Shown here: positions 1 to 4,796 of the stretch, in pieces
How positions within the stretch are numbered: the stretch's first letter is position 1
Layout: each line of letters begins with the position of its first letter
NCBI GenBank assembly: GCA_016875755.1
Contig: VGOX01000169.1
Coordinates: 1-5,666, forward strand
DNA: 5,666 nt
Direction: 5' to 3'
DNA from: Chloroflexota bacterium
Lineage (GTDB): Bacteria > Chloroflexota > Anaerolineae > Anaerolineales > Villigracilaceae
Position numbers and translations under genes: made by a program
Notes under the pieces: generated by a model
Told to the model about the DNA's origin: nothing
The model's input: the letters and a program-made list of their open reading frames with translations, nothing else
Database searches by the model: none

Positions 1-141
1 AGCCCTTGAAGCACAATCTATAAATTCTCAGCCTGTTCTCCAAGCATTTGTCTCAAATGGACACACCCAATATGCACAATTACCTCTGGTTGTCTGATTA
101 CCTTATAACTCAAATGAAACGCACCCATTTCATACATGGTG
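1..141. other. AT-rich intergenic stretch with no supportable gene
   Basis: No convincing coding region is present. A 39-codon minus-strand frame (18-137) and a 29-codon plus-strand frame starting at 72 exist, but neither has a ribosome binding site or a recognisable product, and the plus frame runs into the inverted repeat at 142. The stretch is clearly more AT-rich than the genes. It may be the flank of a gene outside the window. Confidence 0.5.
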
Positions 142-232
142 TGTCATTGCGAGGGCGCTAGCCCGAAGCAATCTCCTCATCGAGTTGGGGATTGCTTCGT
201 CGCAAAGTACAAGAGCGCTCCTCGCAATGACA
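142..232. repeat. Nested inverted-repeat element (REP/MITE-like)
   Basis: The outer arms are TGTCATTGCGAGG... at 142-159 and its reverse complement at 214-232, matching over about 18 bases with a single one-base bulge. Inside them a second pair, CGAAGCAATC (164-173) and GATTGCTTCG (190-199), forms a perfect 10-bp stem with a 16-base loop. A small GGGC-GCTA-GCCC hairpin sits in the left arm. From general knowledge, intergenic repeats built from TGTCATTGCGAG and CGAAGCAATCTC are found in many environmental bacterial genomes, including Chloroflexota; this is recalled, not searched. No transposase or clear target-site duplication is visible. The right end lies directly against the stop codon of the minus-strand gene at 233, so the transcript of that gene would carry this structure at its 3' end. 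No T-run follows, so it is not a classic terminator. Confidence 0.75.
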
Positions 233-655
233 TTAGGGAATCTGATCCAACGGACGCGCCAGCCAGGCTTCGGCTTCGTTGATGTCGGTGAAGATCTTCA
301 TCGCGGAGGCAAGTCCCGTTTCTGCGAGTGCCGCCACTTTGCGAATCCCTTCGGCGACATGCTCGTCCGCCACCACCACCGCCACGCGGATATTGCGGGC
401 AGACGGGTCGCTGTTCGCATCCACTGCCATGCGAATGGCTTTCTCAGGGATGTCCTTCACAGCGCGCAGGTCGTAGAGATTGCGGGTGCGGCGGTCCATG
501 CCAAGCAGGTGATCCAGCGCGAATTCGTGCCAGTGCGCCATGGTCGCTTCTGAAAGATCGGTGAAGGTCAACGTCATGCCGCCATCGCCGCGGCGGATCA
601 CGTCATAGCCGATACCGGGGGTTGCTGTCCAGTTCAAGGGTTTTGGGTCTGTCAT
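233..655 (-). CDS. SpoIIAA/STAS-like domain protein of unknown function
   Basis: This encodes 140 residues with no signal peptide or membrane segment, so it is probably cytoplasmic. Four strand-helix repeats can be read: a strand around residues 27-32 followed by a helix with HWHEFALDHLL; a strand at 59-63 (NLYDL) and a helix; a strand at 89-96 (IRVAVVVA) and a helix; and a short strand with KIFTDINEAEAWL at 120-132. The order, the length and the closing 'FTD..EAxxWL' pattern resemble SpoIIAA-like/STAS proteins, a fold used in anti-sigma antagonists and small lipid-binding proteins. I do not see a convincing phosphorylatable serine motif, so a partner-switching role is not claimed. The ATG at 655 is supported by AGGAGA at 663-668, seven bases upstream. 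The gene stands alone, with an inverted repeat next to its stop codon and another just upstream of its promoter. Confidence 0.8.
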   Translation of the reverse strand: MTDPKPLNWTATPGIGYDVIRRGDGGMTLTFTDLSEATMAHWHEFALDHLLGMDRRTRNLYDLRAVKDIPEKAIRMAVDANSDPSARNIRVAVVVADEHVAEGIRKVAALAETGLASAMKIFTDINEAEAWLARPLDQIP

Positions 656-681
656 GGGAATCTCTCCTGTTTAATGAGGTG

Positions 682-710
682 ATTATAACGCAGGCATGAA
701 AGTAAATTAA
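682..710 (-). promoter_or_regulatory. Putative sigma-70 promoter of the STAS-like gene
   Basis: Read on the minus strand, a perfect TATAAT (682-687) lies about 20 bases upstream of the AGGAGA ribosome binding site (663-668). A weak -35 candidate, TTAATT (705-710), lies 17 bases further upstream. Transcription would start near 675, giving a short leader. The inverted repeat at 711-775 begins immediately behind the -35 position. Confidence 0.55.
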
Positions 711-775
711 ACACGAAGGTCACCAAGTACGCCAAGGGAAACCCAACTACATCTCCTGCTTGGTGACCTTCGTGT
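711..775. repeat. Perfect 17-bp inverted repeat with 31-base loop
   Basis: ACACGAAGGTCACCAAG (711-727) is exactly reverse-complementary to 759-775. The flanking bases continue the theme loosely: AAAC before the left arm and a second CTTTGTGTTT just after the right arm. No T-run follows directly and no reading frame lies in the loop. From general knowledge, families built on 'cacgaagg(t/a)cac' units occur as scattered intergenic repeats in several bacterial phyla; copy number here cannot be judged from one window. It separates the divergent promoters of the STAS-like gene and tRNA-Val. Confidence 0.75.
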
Positions 776-823
776 CCTTTGTGTTTGGAGCATTAAGATT
801 TTTTTTATTTTTTTGGAATCGCG

Positions 824-832
824 TGCTATAAT
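824..832 (+). promoter_or_regulatory. Extended -10 promoter of tRNA-Val
   Basis: TGCTATAAT (824-832) is a textbook extended -10 element (TGn followed by TATAAT). It ends 11 bases before the first base of the tRNA, which leaves a leader of only a few bases. No good -35 hexamer is seen: the region 798-814 is a T-rich run, which could act as an upstream activating tract. The extended -10 would compensate for the missing -35. Confidence 0.75.
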
Positions 833-843
833 GCGGTTCTCCC

Positions 844-917
844 GGGCGCTTAGCTCAGTTGGTTAGAGCACCTCGTTTACACCGAGGGGGTCGGGGGTTC
901 GAGTCCCTCAGCGCCCA
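844..917 (+). tRNA. tRNA-Val, anticodon TAC
   Basis: All cloverleaf parts are visible. The acceptor stem GGGCGCT (844-850) pairs fully with AGCGCCC (910-916). The D-arm is GCTC/GAGC (853-856, 866-869) with AGTTGGTTA in the loop. The anticodon stem CCTCG/CGAGG (871-875, 883-887) encloses TTTACAC with anticodon TAC at 878-880. A five-base variable loop (888-892) follows. The T-arm GGGGG/CCCTC (893-897, 905-909) has one G-T wobble and loop TTCGAGT. The discriminator is A917. The CCA end is not encoded (CAA follows), so a CCA-adding enzyme is needed. Anticodon UAC reads GUA and, when modified, the other GUN valine codons. The gene has its own promoter and terminator and is intact, although its 3' part is repeated downstream. 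Confidence 0.97.
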
Positions 918-921
918 CAAA

Positions 922-950
922 AGTCCTGCTTAACGCAGGGCTTTTTCTTT
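922..950 (+). terminator. Rho-independent terminator of tRNA-Val
   Basis: AGTCCTGC (922-929) pairs with GCAGGGCT (935-942) in an 8-bp stem with one G-T pair and loop TTAAC. The transcript continues into TTTTTCTTT. It begins five bases after the mature tRNA end, the expected place for a tRNA terminator. Confidence 0.85.
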
Positions 951-1005
951 CCTCAGGTCGGGGGTTCCCCTTACAGGGACAGGCGAGTCCCTCAGCGCCC
1001 ACAAA

Positions 1006-1034
1006 AGTCCTGCTTAACGCAGGGCTTTTTCTTT
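1006..1034 (+). terminator. Second copy of the tRNA-Val terminator
   Basis: The hairpin and T-tract are identical to 922-950, as part of the 56-base block duplicated in the tandem repeat. Any transcript that reads through the first terminator meets the same signal 84 bases later. It also shields the SDR gene at 1135 from tRNA transcription, which implies that the SDR gene needs its own promoter. Confidence 0.75.
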
Positions 1035-1121
1035 CCTCAGGTCTAATGTTCCCCTTACAGGGACAGGCGAGTCCCTCAACACCCACTTCCCACTTCCCAC
1101 TCGTTCCTTATCCCAAACAGT

Positions 1122-1134
1122 TATAATCTTCCCC
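1122..1134 (+). promoter_or_regulatory. Promoter -10 box placed for a leaderless mRNA
   Basis: A perfect TATAAT (1122-1127) ends only seven bases before the ATG at 1135. Transcription usually begins about seven bases after the -10 box, which would put the RNA 5' end at or next to the start codon. No Shine-Dalgarno sequence is present: the bases before the ATG are CTTCCCC. The -35 region (about 1099-1104) has no good match to TTGACA. Confidence 0.6.
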
Positions 1135-2091
1135 ATGATTCTTGTCACCGGCGCCACAGGCTTTATCGGACGTGCGCTCATCCGCCAGCTTTCCACTATT
1201 GGGTATCCCCTGCGCGCGCTCATCCGCCCTTCGCCGCGCACGCCGCGCCTGCCAAAAGGCGTCGCAGTGGAAGTGGCGGTCGTTTCGCTGGCTGATACGC
1301 GCGGTCTGCGTGCCGCCATGCGGGATGTGGAAACCGTCATTCACCTTGCCAGCGCGGAAAATCAGGGCAGCCGCGGCAACCTGCTCGTCACTGATATTCA
1401 AGGGACGAAGAATCTCGTCGAAGCAGCAGCAGATGCCGGCGTGGATCGATTCGTCTATCTCAGTCACATTGGTGCGGCGCGCGCTTCGGCATATCCCGCT
1501 TTCAAAGCCAAGGGCATTGCCGAGGAGACGATCCGCGCAAGCAAGACACCCTATACCATCATCCGCTCTTCGCTGGTGTATGGCGCGGAAGATCACCTGA
1601 CCAACAACCTGGCGCGGATGGTGCGCGCTGCGCCGTTTGTCTTCCCCATCTCGTCGGGCGGGCGGACGGTGGTGCAGCCTGTGTGGGTCGAAGACCTTGT
1701 GACCTGCATGTTGTGGTCGCTGCAAAATGAAGATACGCTCAATCAGGTCTACGAGATCGGCGGCAGTGAATTTTTCACCCTGCAGCATCTCATTGAGATC
1801 ATCATGGAAGTGACGAACAAACAGCGTTGGTTTATGCCGCTTTCACCGATCACCCTACGCGCACTTACCGTCTTTCTCGAAGGCGTCTTTCCGAACTTTC
1901 CCATCTCCTCCTTCTGGCTCGATTACTTCGCTGTCAACCGCACCACCGCCGTCGATTCGATGCCGCGGTATTTTGGTTTGATGCCCGCGCGCTTCTCCTA
2001 CCAGATCAACTATCTCATCCGCAAACCGTGGTATCAACGCGCCTGGAGCGCCATCACTCAAAGGATTTCATCCCCCCGCAACACATCATGA
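1135..2091 (+). CDS. Atypical SDR, NAD(P)-binding NmrA/NDUFA9-like protein
   Basis: This encodes 318 residues. The N-terminus MILVTGATGFIG opens directly with the Rossmann beta strand and the TGxxGxxG dinucleotide-binding motif (residues 5-12), which fixes the start at 1135. A YPAFK sequence (Tyr120, Lys124) fits the SDR YxxxK catalytic pair. It is preceded by the strand FVYLS (residues 106-110), and QPVWVEDLV (181-189) matches the 'P.hV.Dva' element of extended and atypical SDRs. The C-terminal third (about 220-318) is the variable substrate domain. Relatives act as epimerases, dehydratases, quinone or flavin reductases, or as non-catalytic subunits like NDUFA9 of complex I; the substrate cannot be read from sequence. 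No signal peptide is present. The gene is first in a two-gene operon and overlaps the acetyltransferase gene by four bases (ATGA). Translation probably starts without a leader. Confidence 0.88.
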   Translation: MILVTGATGFIGRALIRQLSTIGYPLRALIRPSPRTPRLPKGVAVEVAVVSLADTRGLRAAMRDVETVIHLASAENQGSRGNLLVTDIQGTKNLVEAAADAGVDRFVYLSHIGAARASAYPAFKAKGIAEETIRASKTPYTIIRSSLVYGAEDHLTNNLARMVRAAPFVFPISSGGRTVVQPVWVEDLVTCMLWSLQNEDTLNQVYEIGGSEFFTLQHLIEIIMEVTNKQRWFMPLSPITLRALTVFLEGVFPNFPISSFWLDYFAVNRTTAVDSMPRYFGLMPARFSYQINYLIRKPWYQRAWSAITQRISSPRNTS

Positions 2092-2966
2092 CGAATTATC
2101 AGATCCGCCTTTTAGACACCCCCGAAGAACTGCGTCTTGTGGAGGAACTTCAACGCCAGGTCTGGCCCGGCTCCGAAACCGATGTCGTTCCCATTCACGT
2201 GCTCATCACTGCCGTCCACAACGGCGGGCTGGTGCTGGGCGCATTCATCGAAGAACAAATTATTGGTTTTATCTTTGGCTTCCCGGGGCTTGAAAAAACG
2301 CCCGATGGTCCGCGCGCAAAACATTGCTCGCATCAAATGGGCATTCATCCGGATCATCGTGATGGCGGCATCGGCTTTGCGCTCAAACGCGCGCAATGGC
2401 AAATGGTGCGCCATCAGGGCCTAGACCACATCACCTGGACCTTCGACCCACTGCTCAGCCGCAACGCCTATCTCAACATCGCCAAGCTCGGCGCGGTCTG
2501 CACCACATACCGCCGATCTGAATACGGCGAACTGCGTGATGGTCTTAACGCAGGCCTGCCCTCCGACCGTTTTCAAGTGGATTGGTGGCTCAACACCCGC
2601 CGCGTCGAAAAGCGGCTCAGCAAACGTCCGCGCCCTACCCTCAAATTGAATCACATCGCCCGCAGCGGACTCCACCCGCTCTACCCGCCTCACCTGCGGA
2701 CCGACAACCTGCTCCAGCCGCCCGAGCATCTCCCGCCGCTGGAGGAGCGCCTGCTGCTTGCCGAGATCCCCGGCGATTTCCTCAGCCTCAAATCACAAGA
2801 CTTTGCCCTCGCAAGAGACTGGCGCTTCTTCGCCCGCGAACTCTTCGAAACCGCCTTCGCAAAGAATTACATCGTCACCGATTTTGTCTTCGACAAAAAT
2901 GACGGCAGCCCGCACGGACTGTACATCCTCACCCATGGTGAAAGCACACTGGATGAATTTGAATAA
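2088..2966 (+). CDS. GNAT-family N-acetyltransferase, COG3375-like
   Basis: This encodes 292 residues. The N-terminal half carries the GNAT fold: the start of the domain at about residues 5-25, a strand with GLVLGAF...IIGFIFGF (47-65), then motif A with HQMGIHPDHRDGGIGFALK (82-100), where R-D-G-G-I-G is the acetyl-CoA pyrophosphate-binding Q/RxxGxG/A signature. The following WTFDPLLSRNAYLNIAKLGA (117-136), SEYGELRDGLNAGLPSDRF (144-162) and DWW (165-167) are the patterns I associate with the COG3375 predicted acetyltransferases, which are longer than ordinary GNATs. The acceptor substrate is unknown. The frame stays open upstream to 1827, but the ATG at 2088 is chosen because it overlaps the SDR stop codon (ATGA) and begins just before the GNAT domain. 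The only purine-rich stretch, AAAGGA at 2060-2065, is too far away, so translational coupling to the SDR is likely. Confidence 0.88.
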   Translation: MTNYQIRLLDTPEELRLVEELQRQVWPGSETDVVPIHVLITAVHNGGLVLGAFIEEQIIGFIFGFPGLEKTPDGPRAKHCSHQMGIHPDHRDGGIGFALKRAQWQMVRHQGLDHITWTFDPLLSRNAYLNIAKLGAVCTTYRRSEYGELRDGLNAGLPSDRFQVDWWLNTRRVEKRLSKRPRPTLKLNHIARSGLHPLYPPHLRTDNLLQPPEHLPPLEERLLLAEIPGDFLSLKSQDFALARDWRFFARELFETAFAKNYIVTDFVFDKNDGSPHGLYILTHGESTLDEFE

Positions 2967-2972
2967 CAATTT

Positions 2973-3026
2973 GGGGTCAGACTCCATAGATTACTTAACG
3001 CATGAGACGCCCTTGCGGACGTCTCA
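2973..3026. repeat. Two small inverted repeats in the convergent gap
   Basis: GGGGTCAGACTCC (2973-2985) is a near-palindrome with one mismatch. TGAGACG (3003-3009) pairs perfectly with CGTCTCA (3020-3026), with two more inner C-G pairs (3011-3012 with 3017-3018) after one mismatch, and loop TTGC. Neither is followed by a T-run on either strand, so neither is a standard terminator, yet no other terminator is visible for the SDR/acetyltransferase operon. They may serve as 3' stabilising hairpins or be remnants of REP-like repeats. Confidence 0.5.
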
Positions 3027-3047
3027 GCGGTTGGATGGATGGAGAGG

Positions 3048-3071
3048 AAACAAAACCTTGTTTTTACAAGG
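3048..3071 (-). terminator. Terminator of the four-helix membrane protein gene
   Basis: On the minus strand, CCTTGT (3066-3071) pairs with ACAAGG (3056-3061) around an AAAA loop, followed by TTTTGTTT (3048-3055). The hairpin starts two bases after the TAG stop codon at 3073-3075. The stem is short (6 bp) and not GC-rich, so termination may be incomplete. Confidence 0.6.
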
Positions 3072-3072
3072 A

Positions 3073-3819
3073 CTACCTCCGTACAGAAGTGTTGCTTTGT
3101 TCGTGGCTTGCCGCCGTCATGCCGACGGGGTGATAGGTCGGTTCGGGGCGGTTGATCCCATAATTGGGTACAGGATTCGGGCGCGGCTTGGGTGCCGGGC
3201 GCGGATAGTTAACAGCAGGTTGAATGATCTGTTCACGCGGGGCAGGGCGTTGCTGCTGCGGCGTTGAATAGGCAGGCTGGCTGCGGTAGGCTGAATAACG
3301 GTCATTCGCATCCGCAAGGGTAAAGAGACGTTCGCCCGCCACGGAGAATGTCCCAATGATGAGCACACGTACCAGCCAGACCATGCTTGCGACAAAGATC
3401 GGCACGACCGTGGTCATGGTTGCCTGGCCAAGCAAGGCGCCGCCCTGCGCACTATGGTTCTGGATGGCAACCGACACGCCCCACCAAGTCAGCATGGCAT
3501 TGAAAGCCGCCGCCAAAAGCCACGCTCCAAAGAGATAATAGACCTCGGCAGGTTCGTCACGTCCCTGCTCGGGGGTGAAGATGCGGGCAATGCCAGCAAA
3601 GTCGATGCCGCAGAAGGCAAAGGCAAGGATGGACGCCCAACTCATCCCGGCAAACTGCAGGTCGCCAAGAACATCCTGCAGCGCAAAGGAAGTGGTACCA
3701 AAGTTGAACAACTCAAAGGCAAGCAGCGCAAAGATAAGGATCGTGCCAAAGATCGCGCCGCGCCGCAGCGACATGGATTTGAGGAACGGTACAAGTTGGA
3801 TATTGAGTGAACGGTTCAT
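3073..3819 (-). CDS. Four-helix membrane protein with proline-rich tail, unknown function
   Basis: This encodes 248 residues. Four hydrophobic segments can be read at about residues 21-42, 59-81, 94-118 and 134-158, so it is an integral membrane protein. The first is preceded by RR, which suggests a cytoplasmic N-terminus; with four helices the C-terminus would also be cytoplasmic. The last 75 residues or so are hydrophilic and low in complexity, rich in Pro, Gln, Arg and Tyr (for example QQQRPAPREQ and PRPAPKPRPNP), and look disordered, perhaps a protein-binding tail. I recognise no enzyme motif and no named family. The ATG at 3819 is chosen because AGGAGA (3826-3831) lies six bases upstream. 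An in-frame ATG at 3882 is rejected because it lies upstream of the -10 box of the only good promoter. The gene is transcribed alone, with a palindrome inside its promoter and a hairpin terminator after its stop codon. Confidence 0.8.
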   Translation of the reverse strand: MNRSLNIQLVPFLKSMSLRRGAIFGTILIFALLAFELFNFGTTSFALQDVLGDLQFAGMSWASILAFAFCGIDFAGIARIFTPEQGRDEPAEVYYLFGAWLLAAAFNAMLTWWGVSVAIQNHSAQGGALLGQATMTTVVPIFVASMVWLVRVLIIGTFSVAGERLFTLADANDRYSAYRSQPAYSTPQQQRPAPREQIIQPAVNYPRPAPKPRPNPVPNYGINRPEPTYHPVGMTAASHEQSNTSVRR

Positions 3820-3870
3820 GGGAAATCTCCTTTTAGGAACCAAAATACTGGCAGGACAATCGACTTCTCT

Positions 3871-3899
3871 AATATAGAACAAGTGTTCTAATTTGTCAA
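3871..3899 (-). promoter_or_regulatory. Strong sigma-70 promoter with a palindromic operator in its spacer
   Basis: On the minus strand, a perfect TTGACA (3894-3899) is followed by a 17-base spacer and TATATT (3871-3876), giving a start near 3864 and a leader of about 45 bases. The plus-strand sequence TAGAACA-AG-TGTTCTA (3875-3890) is a perfect 7+2+7 palindrome that fills most of the spacer and touches the -10 box. A repressor bound there would block RNA polymerase. The core GAAC-N4-GTTC is the form of the Gram-positive-type LexA (SOS) box; similar palindromes also serve TetR-family repressors. Which regulator binds is unknown. Confidence 0.75.
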
Positions 3900-4017
3900 G
3901 TTAACATTTCGTTGCAGGAGAATTGCGAAATATTTAATATAGGCGCGGTCCGCCCATCGAAAGCAAGGACATTTGATTCCCATGGAAGGGTCGCCCTTAC
4001 ACAAAGTATTCCCCCAT
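3900..4017. other. Intergenic spacer without a gene
   Basis: This is the AT-rich gap between the membrane protein promoter and the YugP-type gene. It holds two weak hairpins, ATTTCG/CGAAAT (3906-3911, 3926-3931) and AAGGG/CCCTT (3986-3990, 3994-3998). An open minus-strand frame runs through it from inside the YugP-type gene but has no start codon of its own with a ribosome binding site. Nothing else is seen. Confidence 0.5.
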
Positions 4018-4059
4018 AAAAGCAGATATCAGAAGTCTCAACGACTTCGGATATCTTTT
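4018..4059 (-). terminator. Hairpin terminator after the protease operon, possibly bidirectional
   Basis: GATATC (4025-4030) and GATATC (4050-4055) pair, then after one A-G mismatch GAAGTC (4032-4037) pairs with GACTTC (4043-4048) around loop TCAAC. On the minus strand the stem is followed by TGC and then TTTT (4018-4021). On the plus strand TTTT (4056-4059) follows directly. It lies about 20 bases after the stop codon of the YugP-type gene and should end the operon transcript. Confidence 0.65.
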
Positions 4060-4076
4060 CATAATCAGATAGAACT

Positions 4077-4769
4077 TTAGTCGCGGCTGCGTCCGCTGAC
4101 GAGGCTGACGTAGTAGAGCAGCTGCAAAATGGCGGTGACCAACCCTGCCACATAGGTCAGTGCAGCGGCGTTGAGTACAATGCTGACGCCACGCATTTCT
4201 TCGTCAGATTGGATAATGCCGCTATCGGCAAGCATGCGCTTCGCACGGGCAGAGGCGTCAAATTCCACGGGCAGGGTGGCGAGGGCAAAAAGCGCGCCGC
4301 CGGAGAAGACGAGCACACCGATCCAGGCGAGCCCCGTCATGTTGAGGAACAAGCCGATCAGGATCAGGATCCATCCGAGATTCGAACCGATGTTGACCAT
4401 CGGCACCATGAAACCGCGCAATCGCATGGGGAAGTAATCCTCCGCGTCCTGCTGGGCGTGGCCGAGTTCATGGGCGGCAATCGCCAGCGCAGCAACCGAC
4501 GGGCTGTTCGCAACACCGTTGGAAAGAAAAACGGTTTTGTTGCGCGGATCGTAGTGGTCGGTGAGTTCGCCATGCGTGCCCTGAATTTTGACGCCGTACA
4601 AACCGCTGGTGGAGATCAGGCGGCGGGTGGCATCTGCCCCGCTCAAACGGCTGCGGGATGCAACGCGGCTCCACTTGTTGTAGGCTGCCTTTACATACCA
4701 TGACGTGAGCGCCATGAGAATGAAGGCGGGGATCATATACATTAGATAGGTTGGGTCGAGAAAGAACAT
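4077..4769 (-). CDS. YugP-type membrane zinc metallopeptidase
   Basis: This encodes 230 residues, the usual length of the Zn_peptidase_2 family (YugP, COG2738). The sequence shows HELGH at residues 100-104, the HExxH zinc-binding and catalytic motif. It sits in the family signature that runs from DHYDP (71-75) and TVFLS (79-83) through AALAIAAHELGHA (93-105). The glutamate in LPVEFDAS (Glu169) is the likely third zinc ligand. Hydrophobic segments at about 7-26, 121-143, 146-168 and 198-222 make it an integral membrane protein. Its physiological substrates are not established; membrane protein quality control is a reasonable guess. The ATG at 4769 is supported by AGGAGA (4775-4780) five bases upstream. 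It lies 27 bases after the S41 peptidase gene, so the two are probably co-transcribed. No stand-alone promoter is visible in the gap. Confidence 0.92.
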   Translation of the reverse strand: MFFLDPTYLMYMIPAFILMALTSWYVKAAYNKWSRVASRSRLSGADATRRLISTSGLYGVKIQGTHGELTDHYDPRNKTVFLSNGVANSPSVAALAIAAHELGHAQQDAEDYFPMRLRGFMVPMVNIGSNLGWILILIGLFLNMTGLAWIGVLVFSGGALFALATLPVEFDASARAKRMLADSGIIQSDEEMRGVSIVLNAAALTYVAGLVTAILQLLYYVSLVSGRSRD

Positions 4770-4796
4770 GGTACTCTCCTTTCAGTAGAGTGGTTT

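Larger units (their letters stand above)
889..1086 (+). repeat. Tandem repeat of tRNA-Val 3' part plus terminator (2 full + 1 partial unit)
   Basis: Unit 1 (889-955) is the 3' end of the functional tRNA and its terminator. Unit 2 (956-1039) starts with the same 12 bases (GGTCGGGGGTTC), then carries a 17-base insert (968-984, CCCTTACAGGGACAGGC), then repeats bases 901-956 without any change over 56 bases (985-1040). Unit 3 (1040-1086) has a diverged start, the same 17-base insert (1052-1068) and an 18-base tail matching the tRNA 3' end with two G-to-A changes; it stops after CCCAC and lacks the terminator. The spacing of 67 versus 84 bases is fully explained by the insert. Units 2 and 3 have no acceptor 5' half, D-arm or anticodon arm, so they are not tRNA genes. 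Duplicated tRNA 3' ends can be attachment-site remnants left by integrating elements, but no integrase is in view; slippage or unequal exchange would also explain the array. Confidence 0.9.

Noticed and set aside
18..137. Small 39-codon minus-strand frame near the left edge
   Set aside because: There is no ribosome binding site, no recognisable product, and the length is within what chance gives in such sequence.
185..553. Plus-strand 122-codon frame
   Set aside because: It starts inside the inverted repeat and runs antisense to the STAS-like gene, which has a promoter, ribosome binding site and a sensible fold.
877..1086. Minus-strand 69-codon frame across the tRNA and its repeats, with an internally repeated peptide
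   Set aside because: It is the antisense of a tRNA and its duplicated 3' end. The repeated peptide merely mirrors the DNA repeat, and peptides with AEGLEPPT are a familiar artefact of reading tRNA genes backwards.
889..1086. CRISPR array or riboswitch reading of the repeats
   Set aside because: The repeated units are contiguous copies of a tRNA 3' end and terminator, without unique spacers between short repeats and without conserved aptamer features.
1827..2087. N-terminal extension of the acetyltransferase upstream of 2088
   Set aside because: It would overlap the SDR gene by about 260 bases in another frame, and its residues do not belong to the GNAT fold.
3820..3882. N-terminal extension of the membrane protein to an ATG at 3882
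   Set aside because: The upstream ATG lies above the -10 box and inside the operator, and has no ribosome binding site; the ATG at 3819 has a good one.
3896..4153. Minus-strand 85-codon frame between the membrane protein and YugP-type genes
   Set aside because: Its first part is a shadow of the YugP-type gene, it crosses the terminator hairpin, and it has no own ribosome binding site or recognisable product.
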